From Calliopum simillimum (Eukaryota; Arthropoda; Insecta; Diptera; Lauxaniidae), in contig OX638370.1 of assembly GCA_951812925.1 (NCBI GenBank), forward strand, positions 47,185,948-47,249,947: 64,000 bases of DNA, read 5' to 3'. The translations under genes were made by a program, and so were the position numbers. Position 1 is the stretch's first letter. Every line of letters starts with the position of its first letter. Below are positions 34,931 through 47,879 of this stretch, piece by piece. The notes beneath the pieces were generated by a model that saw only the letters and a program-made list of their open reading frames with translations, had not been told where the DNA came from and ran no database searches.

Positions 34931-36505
34931 TAAAGAAAACACACTCACATATGATGGTACATAGAACCAATAGTAGAAATATGCAAGTTTACGTAAGTAT
35001 GTATATATGTGCACATATTTGGAAAAACTAAACCTAAACTAAACAAAACTAAAATGGGCAGCCGGTCGGTTGGAGGATTTTCAAAATCCCAGGGATGCAG
35101 GAAGCGTAAATAGTGTACACAAACACGAACGCATAAATACAGATTCACACATATTTAAATACATATGTGCTCAACGGGAAACGGAAATGCATTGAAAATA
35201 TTTTCCATGCGATTTCAGGGAATCAAAAAGCTGATTCAACTGTTTATTTTTTTTCAATACAGCATGTCATTGCGGGGAAACACATCTTCGAAAGCACATG
35301 AAGCATGCTACAGTGAATGTTGATTGGTAGAATACATATCGCTCATTTGTTGCAATACCGTCATAATTAGAAAAAAATTTCGAGATAAGTACGCAGAAAA
35401 TTACGCCTTTATACTTTTGTAAAAAAAGTTTTAGAAATAAAGGTTTTTTAAGACTTCTTTGAATAAAAGTTTATAAATACTTCGATCATAAAATTGTTGT
35501 TAAAAAGTTTTCATTCAAAAGTTTTTAAAAATAGAAAAATTTTTGTCCTTAAAAGTTTTTTGAAAAATATTTTTTTTTTTTTAAGTTTTTCTTAAAAAAA
35601 AGTTGCCACACAAGTTTTTTCCTGTTTTTGTGAGAAAAAAAAAGTTTTATTGCACTAATAGATGAGGAATGGTCAAAAATAAAAGTTAAAGATGACCAGA
35701 GGTGCCTCCTTTCTCTCTAACTGACCGTGTTGGGACCATTTTTGTAAAAAAAAAAAAATTATTGCACCATTTCTCTTTGGGTCAATACATAAATATGTAT
35801 GGATGCAAGTATGTATGTAAATATATGAGAATTAGTGTCAGAGTGAAGCGATGCGTTGCAAGTATTCGTTTGCATCCATCATGCATGAGAAGTTGGCATA
35901 TTTGTTCGATACAACTCGGCCTGCATCGCTCAGCTACGTTTTCAATGATACGATCTCACCTATGAAATTCATTTGTTTGCTTTTGAAAAAGAATTTTATA
36001 GAACATTTTTTTTTTTGTACCTATAGAATATTAGTTTATTAAAATTTCATACACATAGGCGAAAATTTAAGGAGTTCAAGTTCTTTCAGTTCGAAAATTC
36101 TATACCAAAAATTTTTGTCTGGTAGGTATGAGAATTTGTTCCTATACACAGGGTGTTGGAAGCAAAGGGATACAAATGATAATTTTGGAATGATAGCGTT
36201 AAGTAAGCGACTACTACCATGTTGTCGAGAAATTTTTTTTACCATGAATCGAAACCATGCACCAATTTTAAGCAAAGTTCGAAATGGTTAGGTTCATTTT
36301 TGTTACGTATTTTGGCTAAAGATAACACCACTCATTATTTTTTATATGTTGGACTGCGTTCCACCAGCTGCACTTTTATTTGTTGACATTGTGCCTTGAA
36401 ACAAAATTGGAACGAAATAGAAATGTAATTTGTAAATATTAAAAAATTGCCTAAAAAAGGCATTATAATCGTTTTATACTGTGTAGACTAGGGTGTCCGT
36501 TATCT
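34931..36505. other. Intronic sequence with AAAGTTTT-rich stretch
   Basis: 35400-35650 is a degenerate low-complexity array of AAAGTTTT-like units. No coding motif is recognised elsewhere. Confidence 0.5.
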
Positions 36506-36508
36506 ACC

Positions 36509-37431
36509 AAGTTCATTGTTTTTTTAGAAAGGACTCTTTAAAATGATGGGAATGGCCAGTAATCAGATATAAAAACAAAAATTTTAAATGCTCCCAATAT
36601 AGCGTACCGCTCGCGAGATTACTTTTTTCATATAAAAATGCATAGGAAAAAGTCTTCACTCGGTGTTTTCCATCATATTAAAGCCTTACAAAATTGTAGA
36701 AATGATGTTGTTTAAGTAATTCTTCATGCATGACAAAGTGCCGTTGGATTCAAAGTCATAGCTGGTCCCTTTCTTGTTTTATAACCGCGAACTGTGGGCT
36801 CCAATGGGTTTTAATAAAAAAAAAAAACTAAGTATGCCGAAAGTTTGGTGCATGTCTCATAACCAGAACAAACTGGAAAGTCCTAGCTGATTCTGGAGAT
36901 GTTGAATTTTAACCAATTTGTTCTAAAGCTTTTAATTAAAAAATGAAATTTTTGCAAAACTAGTCATTTCCGATGTACTTTTTGATGCTGAATCTGAATC
37001 CAATCTCAGAATCGCACTATCTCAACTGGGTTTTGAGATATCCTAATCCAAAACTTGAAAAAAAAAAATAATTTTACGTAAATTTTAAAATGGTCATAAC
37101 TTTGCGAATACAAATTTAGATCCATTGGAGCCCACTGCTCGGAGTCATAAAAAATGAACGGGACCAGCAATGATTTTGATTCAAAAGAACGTTGTCATTT
37201 ATGAGTTACTTAAAACAACTTAATTTCTAGAATTTTCCTACAGTTTTGTAAAACTTTAATAATATGGAAAACACCGAGTGCAGACTATTCCCCATACATT
37301 TTTATATGAAAAAAGTTATTTCAAAAGCGGCACGCTATTCTGGAAGATTTGTAAATTTTTCTTTTTTTATCTGATTACTGGCCTAAGCCCGTCATTTTGA
37401 GGGGCCCTTTCTTAACAACAATGAACTTGTA
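36509..37431. repeat. 0.92 kb inverted repeat
   Basis: Arms 36509-36807 and 37122-37431 pair, from AAGTTCATTG/CAATGAACTT at the outside to CTCCAATGG/CCATTGGAG inside. They share CTGATTACTGGCC, GAAAACACCGAGTG and TTTTTATATGAAAAAAGT blocks. It shares its right boundary with the next palindrome. Confidence 0.85.
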
Positions 37432-39035
37432 AAAATGTTAGTCTCCAATTTTGTAGCACAGGAAATTTCCTACAAAAGGACGTTAAAATGTTTTCGTACC
37501 ACTTATAGTTTAGAAGATCACCAAATTTTAAAAGTTGTTAACAATTATGTAGGGCACTACTTATATTTCAGGAATAGCAAATAATAACAAACATTTTTAA
37601 TTGAAAATGGCTGAATTGTTCCTCTTGAGACACCTCCAAAACATGGTTTTTGAACGCTTCAACTGCTTCTTCGGCGCTCGTAAAACGTCGACTACGCAGT
37701 TAACATTTGATGTTCGGGAACAAGAAGAAGTCATTGGGTGCCAAATCAGGACTGTACGGAGTCATCAATTCGATGTTTTGACTGCTCAAAAATTCAACTG
37801 TTTCACGAGATGTGTGAGAGCTCGCATTGTCATGATGGAGAATGATTTATATTCGAGAGTTGGTTTTACAAATTTCTCCCAAGACTTCCGGCAAACAAAT
37901 GGTCATGTATCACTCAGGATGGACCGTCCTATATTACTCAAGCTTTATCGCCATACAAAGAACTGAGTTCATCGACACATTCTTGTTGACACAATCCACG
38001 TCGAAGTTGTGAAAAATAATTCAACGAAAACCTTTTCTTGAAATTTCCATATTTTGGCCAAATTGATTTTAACTCACTGGAAACAAAACAAATAGCACTT
38101 GTACATAAAAACGTTGTGAGTACGTTTATGCTAAAAAACGTCAAACTTTATTATGGTGTTGCCAGATTTTAGCTATTGATATTGAAATACAAGTAGTGCC
38201 CCTCGTATGATTCGAAATGCTACGTATGAGTTCATATTAAAATACTTATCTTACTTTTTAAATGGCGTTAATAGGGAGTTGTAGAAATATAATTAAAATA
38301 CTGTTAAAAAGATAATTTGATTCTCTATAAAGCGTACTAAATCTTTTTTTCAAACGACCCACGGTCTTAAAGATATTCTTGAAAAACCGTTAAGACTTCG
38401 AAAATTCTGGTTTTTGAAGGATATCTACGAATCGGTAAGCACTACGATAAAAAGTAAGAGGACCAACTTTGTAGATAATCACAAAATCTACAAAAAGTAA
38501 GCGATAAGTGTACACATAGAATTAATCGTACAGAAGATATTCAATAAAAACCGGTTTTTTGCCATTTTAAGGATTTTTTTGGAATATCTTCTAAACGGTT
38601 ACTTCTATGTGTACACATGTTGCTCACTTTTTGTAGATCTTGCAATTTTCAACAAAATTGGTGTCCATACTTTTAATCATATGACTTTTCGTTTCGGAAA
38701 TATTCTTCAAAAACCAGTATTTTCGAAGTCTTAACGGTTTTTCAAGAGTATCTTTAAAGCCATGGGTCGATTGAAAAAAAAAAAAAATTAATATGAGAGA
38801 ATCAAATTATCTCTTAAACGGTATTTAAATTTTGTTTGTACATCTCCTTATTGAAGAGTTATCGCTATTTAAAAAGTAAGATATTTCAATATGAACTCAT
38901 GGGTAGCATTTCATATCATAACTGTTAACAACTTTTTAAATTGTGTGATCTTCTAAACTGTAAGTCGAACGAAAACATATTTAACGTACTTTTGTAGGAA
39001 ATTTTCTGAACTACAAAATAAGGGACCAACATTTT
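37428..39035. repeat. 1.6 kb palindrome interrupted by a mariner relic
   Basis: Right arm 38567-39035; left arm 37428-37547 plus 38206-38562, separated by an inserted element. The centre is AAAAACCGGTTTTT at about 38548-38561. Pairs include ATGAGTTCATATT/AATATGAACTCAT and TTTTGTAGGAAATT/AATTTCCTACAAAA. The sequence extends on the right as a unit that recurs directly at 40545-41232. Confidence 0.87.
37548..38205 (-). mobile_element. mariner-like element nested in a palindrome arm
   Basis: TA at 37546-37547 and 38206-38207 flank ends TGTAGGGCACTACTTATATT and, inverted, CAAGTAGTGCCCCTCG. On the - strand the 5' part encodes the HTH start (LRRGLCQQECVDELSSLYGD). A deletion then joins this to catalytic-domain sequence with broken frames readable as ILHHDNASSHTSRETVEF and MTPYSPDLAPNDFFLFP. 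This deletion differs from copies 1 and 2: it keeps the HDN and D34D motifs. The + strand frame at 37601-37966 is antisense to this. Confidence 0.85.
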
Positions 39036-39039
39036 TCTG

Positions 39040-40540
39040 TAAAATTAGCATTAGCGAGATATTTGCAAAAAACTGATTTTAGCGTCCTTTGAACCTTAAT
39101 AACTTTTTATGCGCACACGACTTTGCAATGGACTTTTCACACTTTATTTATCATGCATTAATTAAGATAATTTCGGTGAAAAAAATTCACTTGGAATTAT
39201 TTCGCACCGCAGCTCTTTTTTCATTTAATTTTCCTAGGCTAATATTAGCTTTCAAACTGGGGGCGGTCATTCGAACTTTTATTTTTGTGTGGGGGTCGAT
39301 ACCATCTCGTGTACACTCGCCAGCAATTCATCTTTTGTGTCATAAATAAAATGCCAAAGATTTTTTTCACATTTTTATTCATCTTAATAATTTCTAATAA
39401 ATTAAAAGGATGTTAAGGGATTAAGCACATTTGATTATTGACTAAGCAAATAGAATTTAATTGAATTGATTTGCATTCAAGTTTTCGTTTTGCATTGTAA
39501 ATAATGCAATACAACTCAAAATGCTATTTACTTTTCCCAAAGAGTATATTTAATAAATAAATTAGCTTTTGAAAGGACAACAAATAGGTACTCGTACCAC
39601 ATAAAAAGTATGGCAACACATGTCAATTATTTAAGTACAAAACCGAAGGCCACAAAATCATGTCAAATCTACATTTTAGACTCATAAATAAATTAGTATG
39701 ACAAGCTCATAAACACAAACATAAATATGTATGTAAGTATATAGCGAAATATAACTACCCAGCTGGGATTAGATCCATTTAAAGTCAAGCAAATGTTTTA
39801 ATTATTTCAAAACTGCTAGGGAAGGAGCTAAGTAGTTAACGTGTTTGTAAAATAAGATTATATTATTGTAATACACATGTGATTGATCTGAGAGAACCAC
39901 ACCATATATTCGTGAAAGAAACATTAACTTGCAATGTTTTCAAAGAGACACATTCATAGAAGTTTTCTTAACCCATTAACCGCGAAAGCGATTCCGTGTA
40001 AGGATTTCTATGATTTTCTGATATATTGCTCCAGGAGAGAGAAACAAAAGGTTTTCGTTAAAAAAATGTAATTGGGGTTAATACTGTGATGCCATATGGC
40101 AATGCTCGCGGGTATTCAGCACAACTTTATTTATAAGAAATGGTAAACGATTTTCATATATAAGTCAACGAAATAATTGCAATGGTAGGTATTAAAAATA
40201 CAAAGCCTGATATTATATTATTTATAAATTATTCGACCTATGATCTTACAACTTTGGCCAGTGCAATGCATATTTTCGACATATTGAGGATAATTACTAA
40301 CATTTTCATGCCCCGCACAATCTACCGTTAGGTTCAAAGGTCTTCTGTAGCTCCATGTAGTTGTCCGCTGTACGTTCTACATTAAAAGCTTGAAAGGACT
40401 CGATGAAATTATAATTGAGATTGTATACTCATTAAATTGTCGCTGTAGCAACCTTGGATTTTGTATCGACACATCAATAAACCATGTAAAAATGAAATAT
40501 CACCTGGGTTCTTCTTCACAGGCTAAGAGAACCTTCTACA
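39040..40540. other. End of direct-repeat unit, then plain intronic sequence
   Basis: 39040-39240 is the tail of the unit that recurs at 40545-41232. 39240-40540 shows no recognised feature. Confidence 0.5.
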
Positions 40541-40544
40541 TTTA

Positions 40545-41232
40545 CTTTTCCGGTTTTTTTTGCCTTTTAAAGGTATTTTTTTGAATATCTTCTAAACGGT
40601 TACTTAAATGTATACACATATGGCTTATTTTTTGTAGATCTTGTGATTCTCTACAAAATTGATGATGTTGCTTTTTATCGTATGACCTACCGTTTCAGAG
40701 ATATCCTTCAAAAACCAGTATTTTCGAAACCTTAACGGTTTTTGAAGAATATATTTTAGACCATGAGCGGCTCCAAAAAAAATTTAATACGGTGTATACA
40801 ATATCCAATTATCTTTTGAAAGGTTTTTATTTTTTTTTTTTGTACGACTCCTCGTTAAAGAGTATTCGCCATTTTAAAAGATATTTTAATATGAACTAAT
40901 ACGTAGCATTTACTTATGAAAACTGTGCACAACTTTTTAAATTGGATATCTCCTAAACTATAAGCTACACGAAAACATTTTTCACATTTTTAAATAGAAA
41001 ATTTCCTGTGTTACAAAATTATGGAGAAAACTTTTTCTGTAAAAGTTTGCGTTAGCGAGATATTTGCAAAAAACTGATTTTAGCGACCTTTGAGCCTGAA
41101 TAACTTTTTATGCGCACAATGGACTTCAATGGACTTTTTGCACATTATTAACCATGCATAAATAAATATAATTCCGGTTAAAAAAATTCACTTGGAATTT
41201 TTTCGCAGAAATATTCTTATTTTCCTGGGCTA
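40545..41232. repeat. Direct copy of the palindrome's right arm
   Basis: Matches 38555-39240 in the same orientation over its whole length: CCGGTTTTTTTTGCC.. start, TCTAAACGGTTACTT, TGTAGATCTTG, CCTTAACGGTTTTT, ACGTAGCATTT, TTATGCGCAC and AAATTCACTTGGAATT in that order. It lacks the opposite arm. Confidence 0.88.
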
Positions 41233-42196
41233 TACTACGTACTTATTTTATTTGAATTTGTTTAACAAGAAAAAGAAAGAAAATTGCCCGAAAATACCGA
41301 GCAAATTTTGAGCTAACTTAAACAACTTTTTAAGTTGGTTTTGCTCTTGGAATGGTATATTTTCAGAAAAAAATGCAGTTCGATTTTTGGTGTCGCACAG
41401 TGTAATAACTAAGTTACATTGAAACATGCATTTATATTGTTAAGATCAATAACAAATTCAAGTTTCATTTATTCACATCTGATTTGCCTCAGGGTATGAT
41501 GTAGGTTTCGCAGTTATTATCATTTTAATTAATATTTTCCTATTAGGCAATAATGAATGTGTGTGAGTATGACAATGAAATACAACAACAACACAACAAC
41601 AACAATCATATGAATGTGTAAATTAACTCTTTTACAAATTGTTATTGTAAATTTACAATTTAAACACCGCATGTACATATGTTTGTAGTATGTTGTATTT
41701 GCAAGTAGTTAAGTAATCAATAGCAACAATACGTTGCAACAATGCCAATACATTAGGGTGGGTCGATCATCATAAAAAAAAAAAAATTGTTTTCTTGTAC
41801 CCATCCAACTATGTTCCTTGGCATATTGCTAGACTTCTCACAAAATATATGACTCTGGTGAAAACTTTAAAACTTTACTCTGAATTGTGAGCATACTCAA
41901 TACTTTTGCAAGTATATTTTTCTTTTGTTTATCAAAATAATTTGGGGATTCCTTTAAACTCGTAAAAGCCTCGTAAACTCGTAAAAGTTGTCAAAATCAA
42001 CACATTATTTGACAGTTTTACGAGTTTACGAAGTTTTCGAGGCTTTTACACGTTTTCAGGAATCGCCTTAATTTTAACTGACAACAAAAATAAAACAAAA
42101 AATTTAAATAAATAATTTGCTCTCATTCCAATATTTATTTTTGATGAACGAAAATTGTCTCTCAATAATAAACAAGTTCAAATGTTTCTATAGAAA
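41233..42196. other. Intronic sequence with CAA-rich tract and a hairpin
   Basis: ACAACAACA-type tract at 41580-41610. A 130 bp hairpin lies at about 41940-42066, with arms AAACTCGTAAAAGCCTCGTA and TACGAAGTTTTCGAGGCTTT, each arm itself holding repeated ACTCGTAAA units. Confidence 0.65.
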
Positions 42197-42758
42197 TCTA
42201 TATATAGAAAAATGAAATGGTGTCCTTATGTAGCTTATGAACGCGGAAACTACAAGGCCGATTAATAATTTTTTTTAAATTGTTTGTTATGGTCTGTAGA
42301 AGGTCCTTAAGGGGGTGGGATGCCACTGAGGGGAACGGGGATTGCACCTCCTATACAAGCAATGATTATGAAAGTTGATGAACTTATGCATAATGTACAT
42401 ATTTACCATTCACCATGCAAAACTTGGGGGATATTGCATCCACTTTTCAAAAAATACACAAAATGCTATATTTTTTTCACATATCGCAGATATCTTTATA
42501 AAACTTGGTACATACATGAATATTCTATCTACCATTTACTTTGAAAAAACTTGGGCGGGGGGGTAAGAAGGGGGAGTTGCACCCTTCATACAAAAAATAT
42601 ATAAAATGTTTTATCTCTGTACCTATGGGAGCTATGATTACAAAACATGGATATTTAGAAACCTTGGTGATTGGAAGAGAGCGACGATGGAGATGGATAG
42701 GACTTCGTACGTACAGGCATCGGGAATAGGCGAACGAAGTCGCAACCAGGCCAGCTAG
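42197..42758 (+). mobile_element. Small non-autonomous Helitron
   Basis: Starts TCTATATATAGAAAAATGAA immediately after a host A and ends CTAG (42755-42758) immediately before a host T, the A/T insertion rule of Helitrons. A hairpin GCGA-ACGAAG-TCGC lies at 42730-42743, 11 bp before CTAG, as expected for the 3' terminator. No TIRs, no target duplication and no Rep/helicase. The three open frames inside (42320-42729) carry no known domain. Confidence 0.82.
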
Positions 42759-43299
42759 TAGAAATAGTAAAAAAAAGGCAAAAGTGTAAGATTATTTTAC
42801 ACTAGAAAATAGCTTGACTAAAAGGGTAAAAGAGTAACAGAGTAACTTACGTATATTTTGTTGTTGGGGTTGTGCACTGTTACCCTGTTACTCCAGATCG
42901 TGAATGCCCCTAATATTTAAAAAAAAAAATGTTTAAGTTCCACATTATAAAAATTTTAGAAAATTGCTTTCTGTCTCAGTATATTGATTATAGAAATAGT
43001 GACAAATCTCTAATTAAAAATGTGTTACCCGTTGAACATTTTGCCTGAAAATATGCTACGTTTTTATAAGCATGCTGTATTTTAGGATACTTGCATACTT
43101 TTAACCTGAGCGATGTTTTTAGAACAAATTTCACAAAAGCATCGCATACTCTACACAGCAAAGTTTGAGAATAAAGTACATATAAACATATTTATACTAT
43201 TTGTTTTTACACGTATAAACTTATCTATTCCAATTTTTTGATATAATTTATAAAATTTTTTTATAAAGTTATTCTAAACCAAAAACGTTTAAATCTATA

Positions 43300-43740
43300 A
43301 ATTTCATACCAAAATTATATAATTTTAATATCAAATTCTGTTTGAACAACGTTTGCTTGAAATACAAATATTTTCCTCTTCACCGTCCAATGGTGTAGAG
43401 GTCAAACGAGTTTGTAATTATATCACACGGACGGTCGTATCCTCCCCACCTGCGTTATTTTTTTTCACTTTTCTATTTTCCTTTCTCTAATTTATTTACT
43501 TTTGTTTAATTGAATTGAAACTGATTCTATGTAAGGCTGTAGGAAGCATTCGAATATCAAATTCGGTTTGAACAACGTTTGCTTAATTTACAAATTTTAT
43601 ACTTCTTCACCATATCGGTCAATGGTGTATATGTAGGTCTAACGAGTTTTTAATTGCAAGTTAAAATAAAATGCTTCTATCTATCACATAGACGGTCGTA
43701 GGTTCGAATCTTCCTCCATTTGTTGTTTTTTGAAATTGAA
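43300..43740 (+). repeat. tRNA-derived SINE-like repeats, two partial copies
   Basis: A-box-like TGGTGTAGAGG at 43391-43401 with a degraded B region. A second copy has AATGGTGTATATGTAGG at 43621-43637 and B box GGTTCGAATCT at 43701-43711. Flanking strings (CTATGTAAGGCTGTAGGAAG, CACACGGACGG) match 34500-34700. Confidence 0.62.
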
Positions 43741-46700
43741 ATTATAATAATACTTTATTTGTATAAATTTTATACAAACAAACATAAATTCAGAAAGCTT
43801 TTCAAAAAATTAAAATATACATAAAGAAGACCCCGGTGGGTCTGTGATCCGAATGGTCCTTGATTTTTAAAAAGCTATTTATATATCCAGGGAGAAGTGT
43901 AGTTCACTTTTGTTAACGGGACCGGATAGACATGACCTTCCTAATTAAACCATACCTTTTAACTTTTCAAATAAGATCAATACTTTCCGCGATATCATAC
44001 ATTGGTAAGATATCTTAATTCCATACAAATTAAATTTAGTCATTAGTAAAGAATTGCTGTTTGCGTCATTAACATGTTTGTTATAGTTTTAAGCTTTTCT
44101 CCTTTTCTGCTATTCCCTTCTGGATTTGTTTTGGCAGCACTTTTCGCTGCCTCTCTTGTGTTTAAGGTTCGGCTTAAAACTATGTAAAGTCAGTGTTCGA
44201 ACTTACTCTCGACATTAAAGGTGACAATACGAATAATTTGAAATCCCCGCTGTTTTTATTTCGCTTGGAAAATCGTATTTTCAGTGTTTTAAATTTTCTT
44301 ATAAATATTGCGTCGGGAAATATTCAGTTGTGATACATTTATTTAAATAGAAGATTATGATACTTTTGGAAAAGTTTAAAGGTACACTACACTACTGACT
44401 TGATGAGCATCATATTCCTGAAAAAGCTGGTTCTGTTTTTTAGAGCAATGATTACTCTATCTTCAGACCTGATAGAGAAACATGACTACCAGATTCGGAT
44501 TCAGCAACCGCAAATTAGCAAAAAAAAAAGTATCGAGATCCCATTCAAAATTTCGCGTTATTGGAAAAATTATGACCACATTTTTGTAACATGCGAAAAA
44601 AAAATATTAAATTTTTTGAAGAATCGAGCTTATGAGGAACTTGAAAAGGGGGCGTGACCAAAACGGTTGAGAACCCCTGCTCAAAATTGCTTGAAACTTG
44701 ACAAAAACGTACTGTAAGGCAAAATTTCAAGCGGGTGACGCGTTTCAAATTTAAATTTGTCGCAGTTTCTAAAATCTATATCCTAAGACAGAAAGCAATT
44801 TTCTAAAAAATTTGAATACAGAAAGTAAAAATTTTTTATGTATTTTTTTTTTACATAATTTTTTGTTTCGCGTTATGTTTGCACACAAATATTATTTTGT
44901 GCAAAAAAAAAAAAATTCCGGAATTATTTAAGTTTTCACCAGAGTCAAAATATTTTTTGAGAAAAGTAACAATAAGCCAAGGATGAGTACAAGATCAATT
45001 TTTTTTGGTGACCCACCTTACAATACATGCATACAAACATAAAGACAAGTAAGAATAATATTTAATAATTTAAATAAATGTTGTTTTGCCAAAGTTATCC
45101 TTTGCTGCAGGAAAAATTAACAAACGAACAAGCAAGCAAACATGCATTTAATTGTATGCGTAAATGATGGCATGCGTGTGTGTGTGTGTGAGTGTGTTGA
45201 TTTGCAGTATAAATAGAAACAGTTAAGTGTATTACTTAAAATTAAATGCTACTACGATAACAGGCATTTAATTGAATATGAAAATACGAGAGTATGCGTA
45301 TGTCCTTGTTACACACACACACACACATAAATACCAACACATTAACTAGTAATAAGTTAACAATCGGAAATTAAACCAGCTGCCGCTTGGCACTATGACA
45401 TTTGCCGTTTCTTTTGTGTTTGACATTGTCAGTAACGCCTCCTAACAGTAAATTGTGTAGAGCAAGAGCACCAGCAGCAACAACAAAAACCGTAACAACA
45501 ACACCACCACTACCACCATAATCAATTGCATTCATGTGCTCGTTTTGTAGCTGCGGCTGTGGCAATTCAATGATTTGGTTTGCCACAGGATGTGCTCTAT
45601 GAGGGTACCTATTTGCATTAGTGTGTGTGCGTGTGTCTGCTTGCCAGCGCATAGGTGAATAATTCAATAAATATTTCAATTCAATCAGCATAAATAATTA
45701 ACGAATGTTAAAACTATTTCCTATTTGCGTGTAGTGTGGTCATTCCAGAAGGGTAGATCTTTTTATTTTTTTTTTGAGAAATTATGACATTTTTCTTTAC
45801 CGAAACACATTCTTTTAAATAATGACGTGTTATAAATACTTAGGTATGTAATGGTATTCAATTAAACATAAAATTTTGCTATTAAATTGAACTTGGTTTA
45901 AATTAATTGCTTAAATGTAAAGAATGGTATTTAGAAACCTCCGGATAAGAAGAGATGTATACAGATTTGTTGGTTGAATTACGCTGCCGATTAACTTCTA
46001 AATTGGTCAAAGCTACCGTCTATGGCCAATACAAACCGAAGATAAATTGCTCCAGTGCTTCTTTGCGTCTCTTGGTTATATATCTCTTCGTATCATGTCT
46101 GAGATTCGAATTATCCTTGATTTAGAGAACAGAAAACGCTATTTTCAGACACATGAATAGCCCTGCTTTATCTCTTTAAGCCATAACTTTTCCAATTGAA
46201 TCACTTCTTGCCGAGATATCATTCATTAAAGTAAAGGTACACAAATTTAATATAGTCCTTTACAGGGATTTGCGATACATTTGCTTCAATGGATGATATT
46301 TCGGAAAGTAATGATGATGAAAAGAAGCTATAGCCAATTAAATTAAAAATTTATGTAAAAAACTCAATTTTTGGCATAAACAAAAAATTATTCTAGCAAT
46401 TTTTTTTTAGATGCTAGAACAAAAGTTGTCAACTTCGAGTAATCATAACCTACTGAATACGAAAATAATATCATGTTCACCGAATCGATTCTAGTTCACC
46501 AGATATCCTTGTTTAAAAGTGCATATTTGAAGTACAGTATAACACTTACAGCAGGCAGTGTAATAAATTTTTCGAAAACGGACGATTTAGCAACTTCAAT
46601 TAACAAGGGATGAATATTGATTTTATAAGTACGACCCGGAAACCAAACAACAGTCCATGGTATGGAGCCCAGAAGGAGCGAATCCTCTACCACGTTCGTG

Positions 46701-47875
46701 AGTGTTTAAACTACGTTTCATTGCTGAATTGGAAGCTCCATGGTCATATTTGTACGATGCGTTGCTAAATCATTCACGAACGTGGTTGAAACTTATTTAG
46801 CAACGCTGGTTACCAAGCGTTGTTTCTCTCTCTCTACTGACTATAAAAAATTTAAAAAATGGGCGATGCCACGCCGCCCAAAATAAACTTCGTCACATCT
46901 CTGGCATTATTTGCCGCAGTTCCCGAGGAAATCTGCTTCAACTTTGTCTCAAAAGCAGCAACATAATCCGTCAAGATAGCTCAGAAAGCAAAAAGCGAAG
47001 TCTGCATGTTTAACACAAGCAAATCCTACTTGACTATTTCATAAGTCCTTGAAAATTTTAATGAAATTTATTTCCTAATTAATTTAGATTCTGACTCATG
47101 ACTCTGAAGATTCAAAGTGTTATAAAACTTGAAGGTAATTTATTTTTTTCAATTTATTTTCCGCGTTACAACAAAATTCACGTGACCCTTATAAATGATA
47201 TACTTGTTCACATTGAATCTCGTGCTTTAAGCGATTGAATGAATGTTAAAGTGACACATTTGGATATATAATGGATGTGTATTATCCTATTCCAAATTAT
47301 GAGTTGTACACCAGTGTTCAATGATAAATGGTAATTATTGTGGTTGTTTTGTTCTGTTGACTCTTTGGTCGCTGCTGTCGTTGTTGTAATTATATGGTGA
47401 CATATGCTGATGTTATATTGTTATTGTTATTTTCCGCTTTGTGTTGTCCTTGTAGTCCCTATTTTTGTATCGCTTGATTTCCTAGGTACATGGTGTATTA
47501 TTATGTTGAGGGTTTTTTTTCGGAGTTCAAGAGAAGAGAATTCACCTCACTTTGAATTCTAATCCATATTTAAATAATTTGTAAAGGGTATGTAATTAAG
47601 TATTTAAGTTGATTAGTTTACCTGAAATAGTTTAATATGAAGGGGTACCAATACATATTAAAACATCTGAAGCACAAAAAACACTTAGTAAAAAACTTGA
47701 AGAATATAATAGAAAAAGAGAAAAAATGTATTCCACAACTACCGAGGTATCTTTAAATTGTTGAATTTAATCAAAAAAAAAAAAAAAAAAAAAGTTAACA
47801 AACAAAGTTAAAAACAACATTAAAAACAAAAATTTGTTTACAATACAAATTTTACACGACTAAATAAGAAAGGTC
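43741..47875. other. Intronic sequence, microsatellites, no gene recognised
   Basis: (GT)n at 45176-45190, (CA)n at 45310-45326, CAACAA/CCACCA tracts at 45475-45520, A21 at 47773-47793. Sequence near 43850-44060 is distantly similar to 46080-46270. At 44667-44681, GTTGAGAACCCCTGC is, in reverse, like a hAT-type terminus, but no partner end was found. A 15-17 bp inverted pair (CCACGTTCGTGA / TCACGAACGTGG) lies at 46690-46788. Confidence 0.45.
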
Positions 47876-47879
47876 CATA

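Noticed and set aside
37601..37966. 121-codon + strand frame
   Set aside because: Antisense to the catalytic part of the nested mariner.
45371..45691. 106-codon - strand frame
   Set aside because: Built on CAACAA/CCACCA and GT microsatellite DNA; no splice or domain support.
47600..47640. Second recursive splice candidate (TATTTCAG|GTAAAC on -)
   Set aside because: Pyrimidine tract is weak and the donor is poor compared with 55124.
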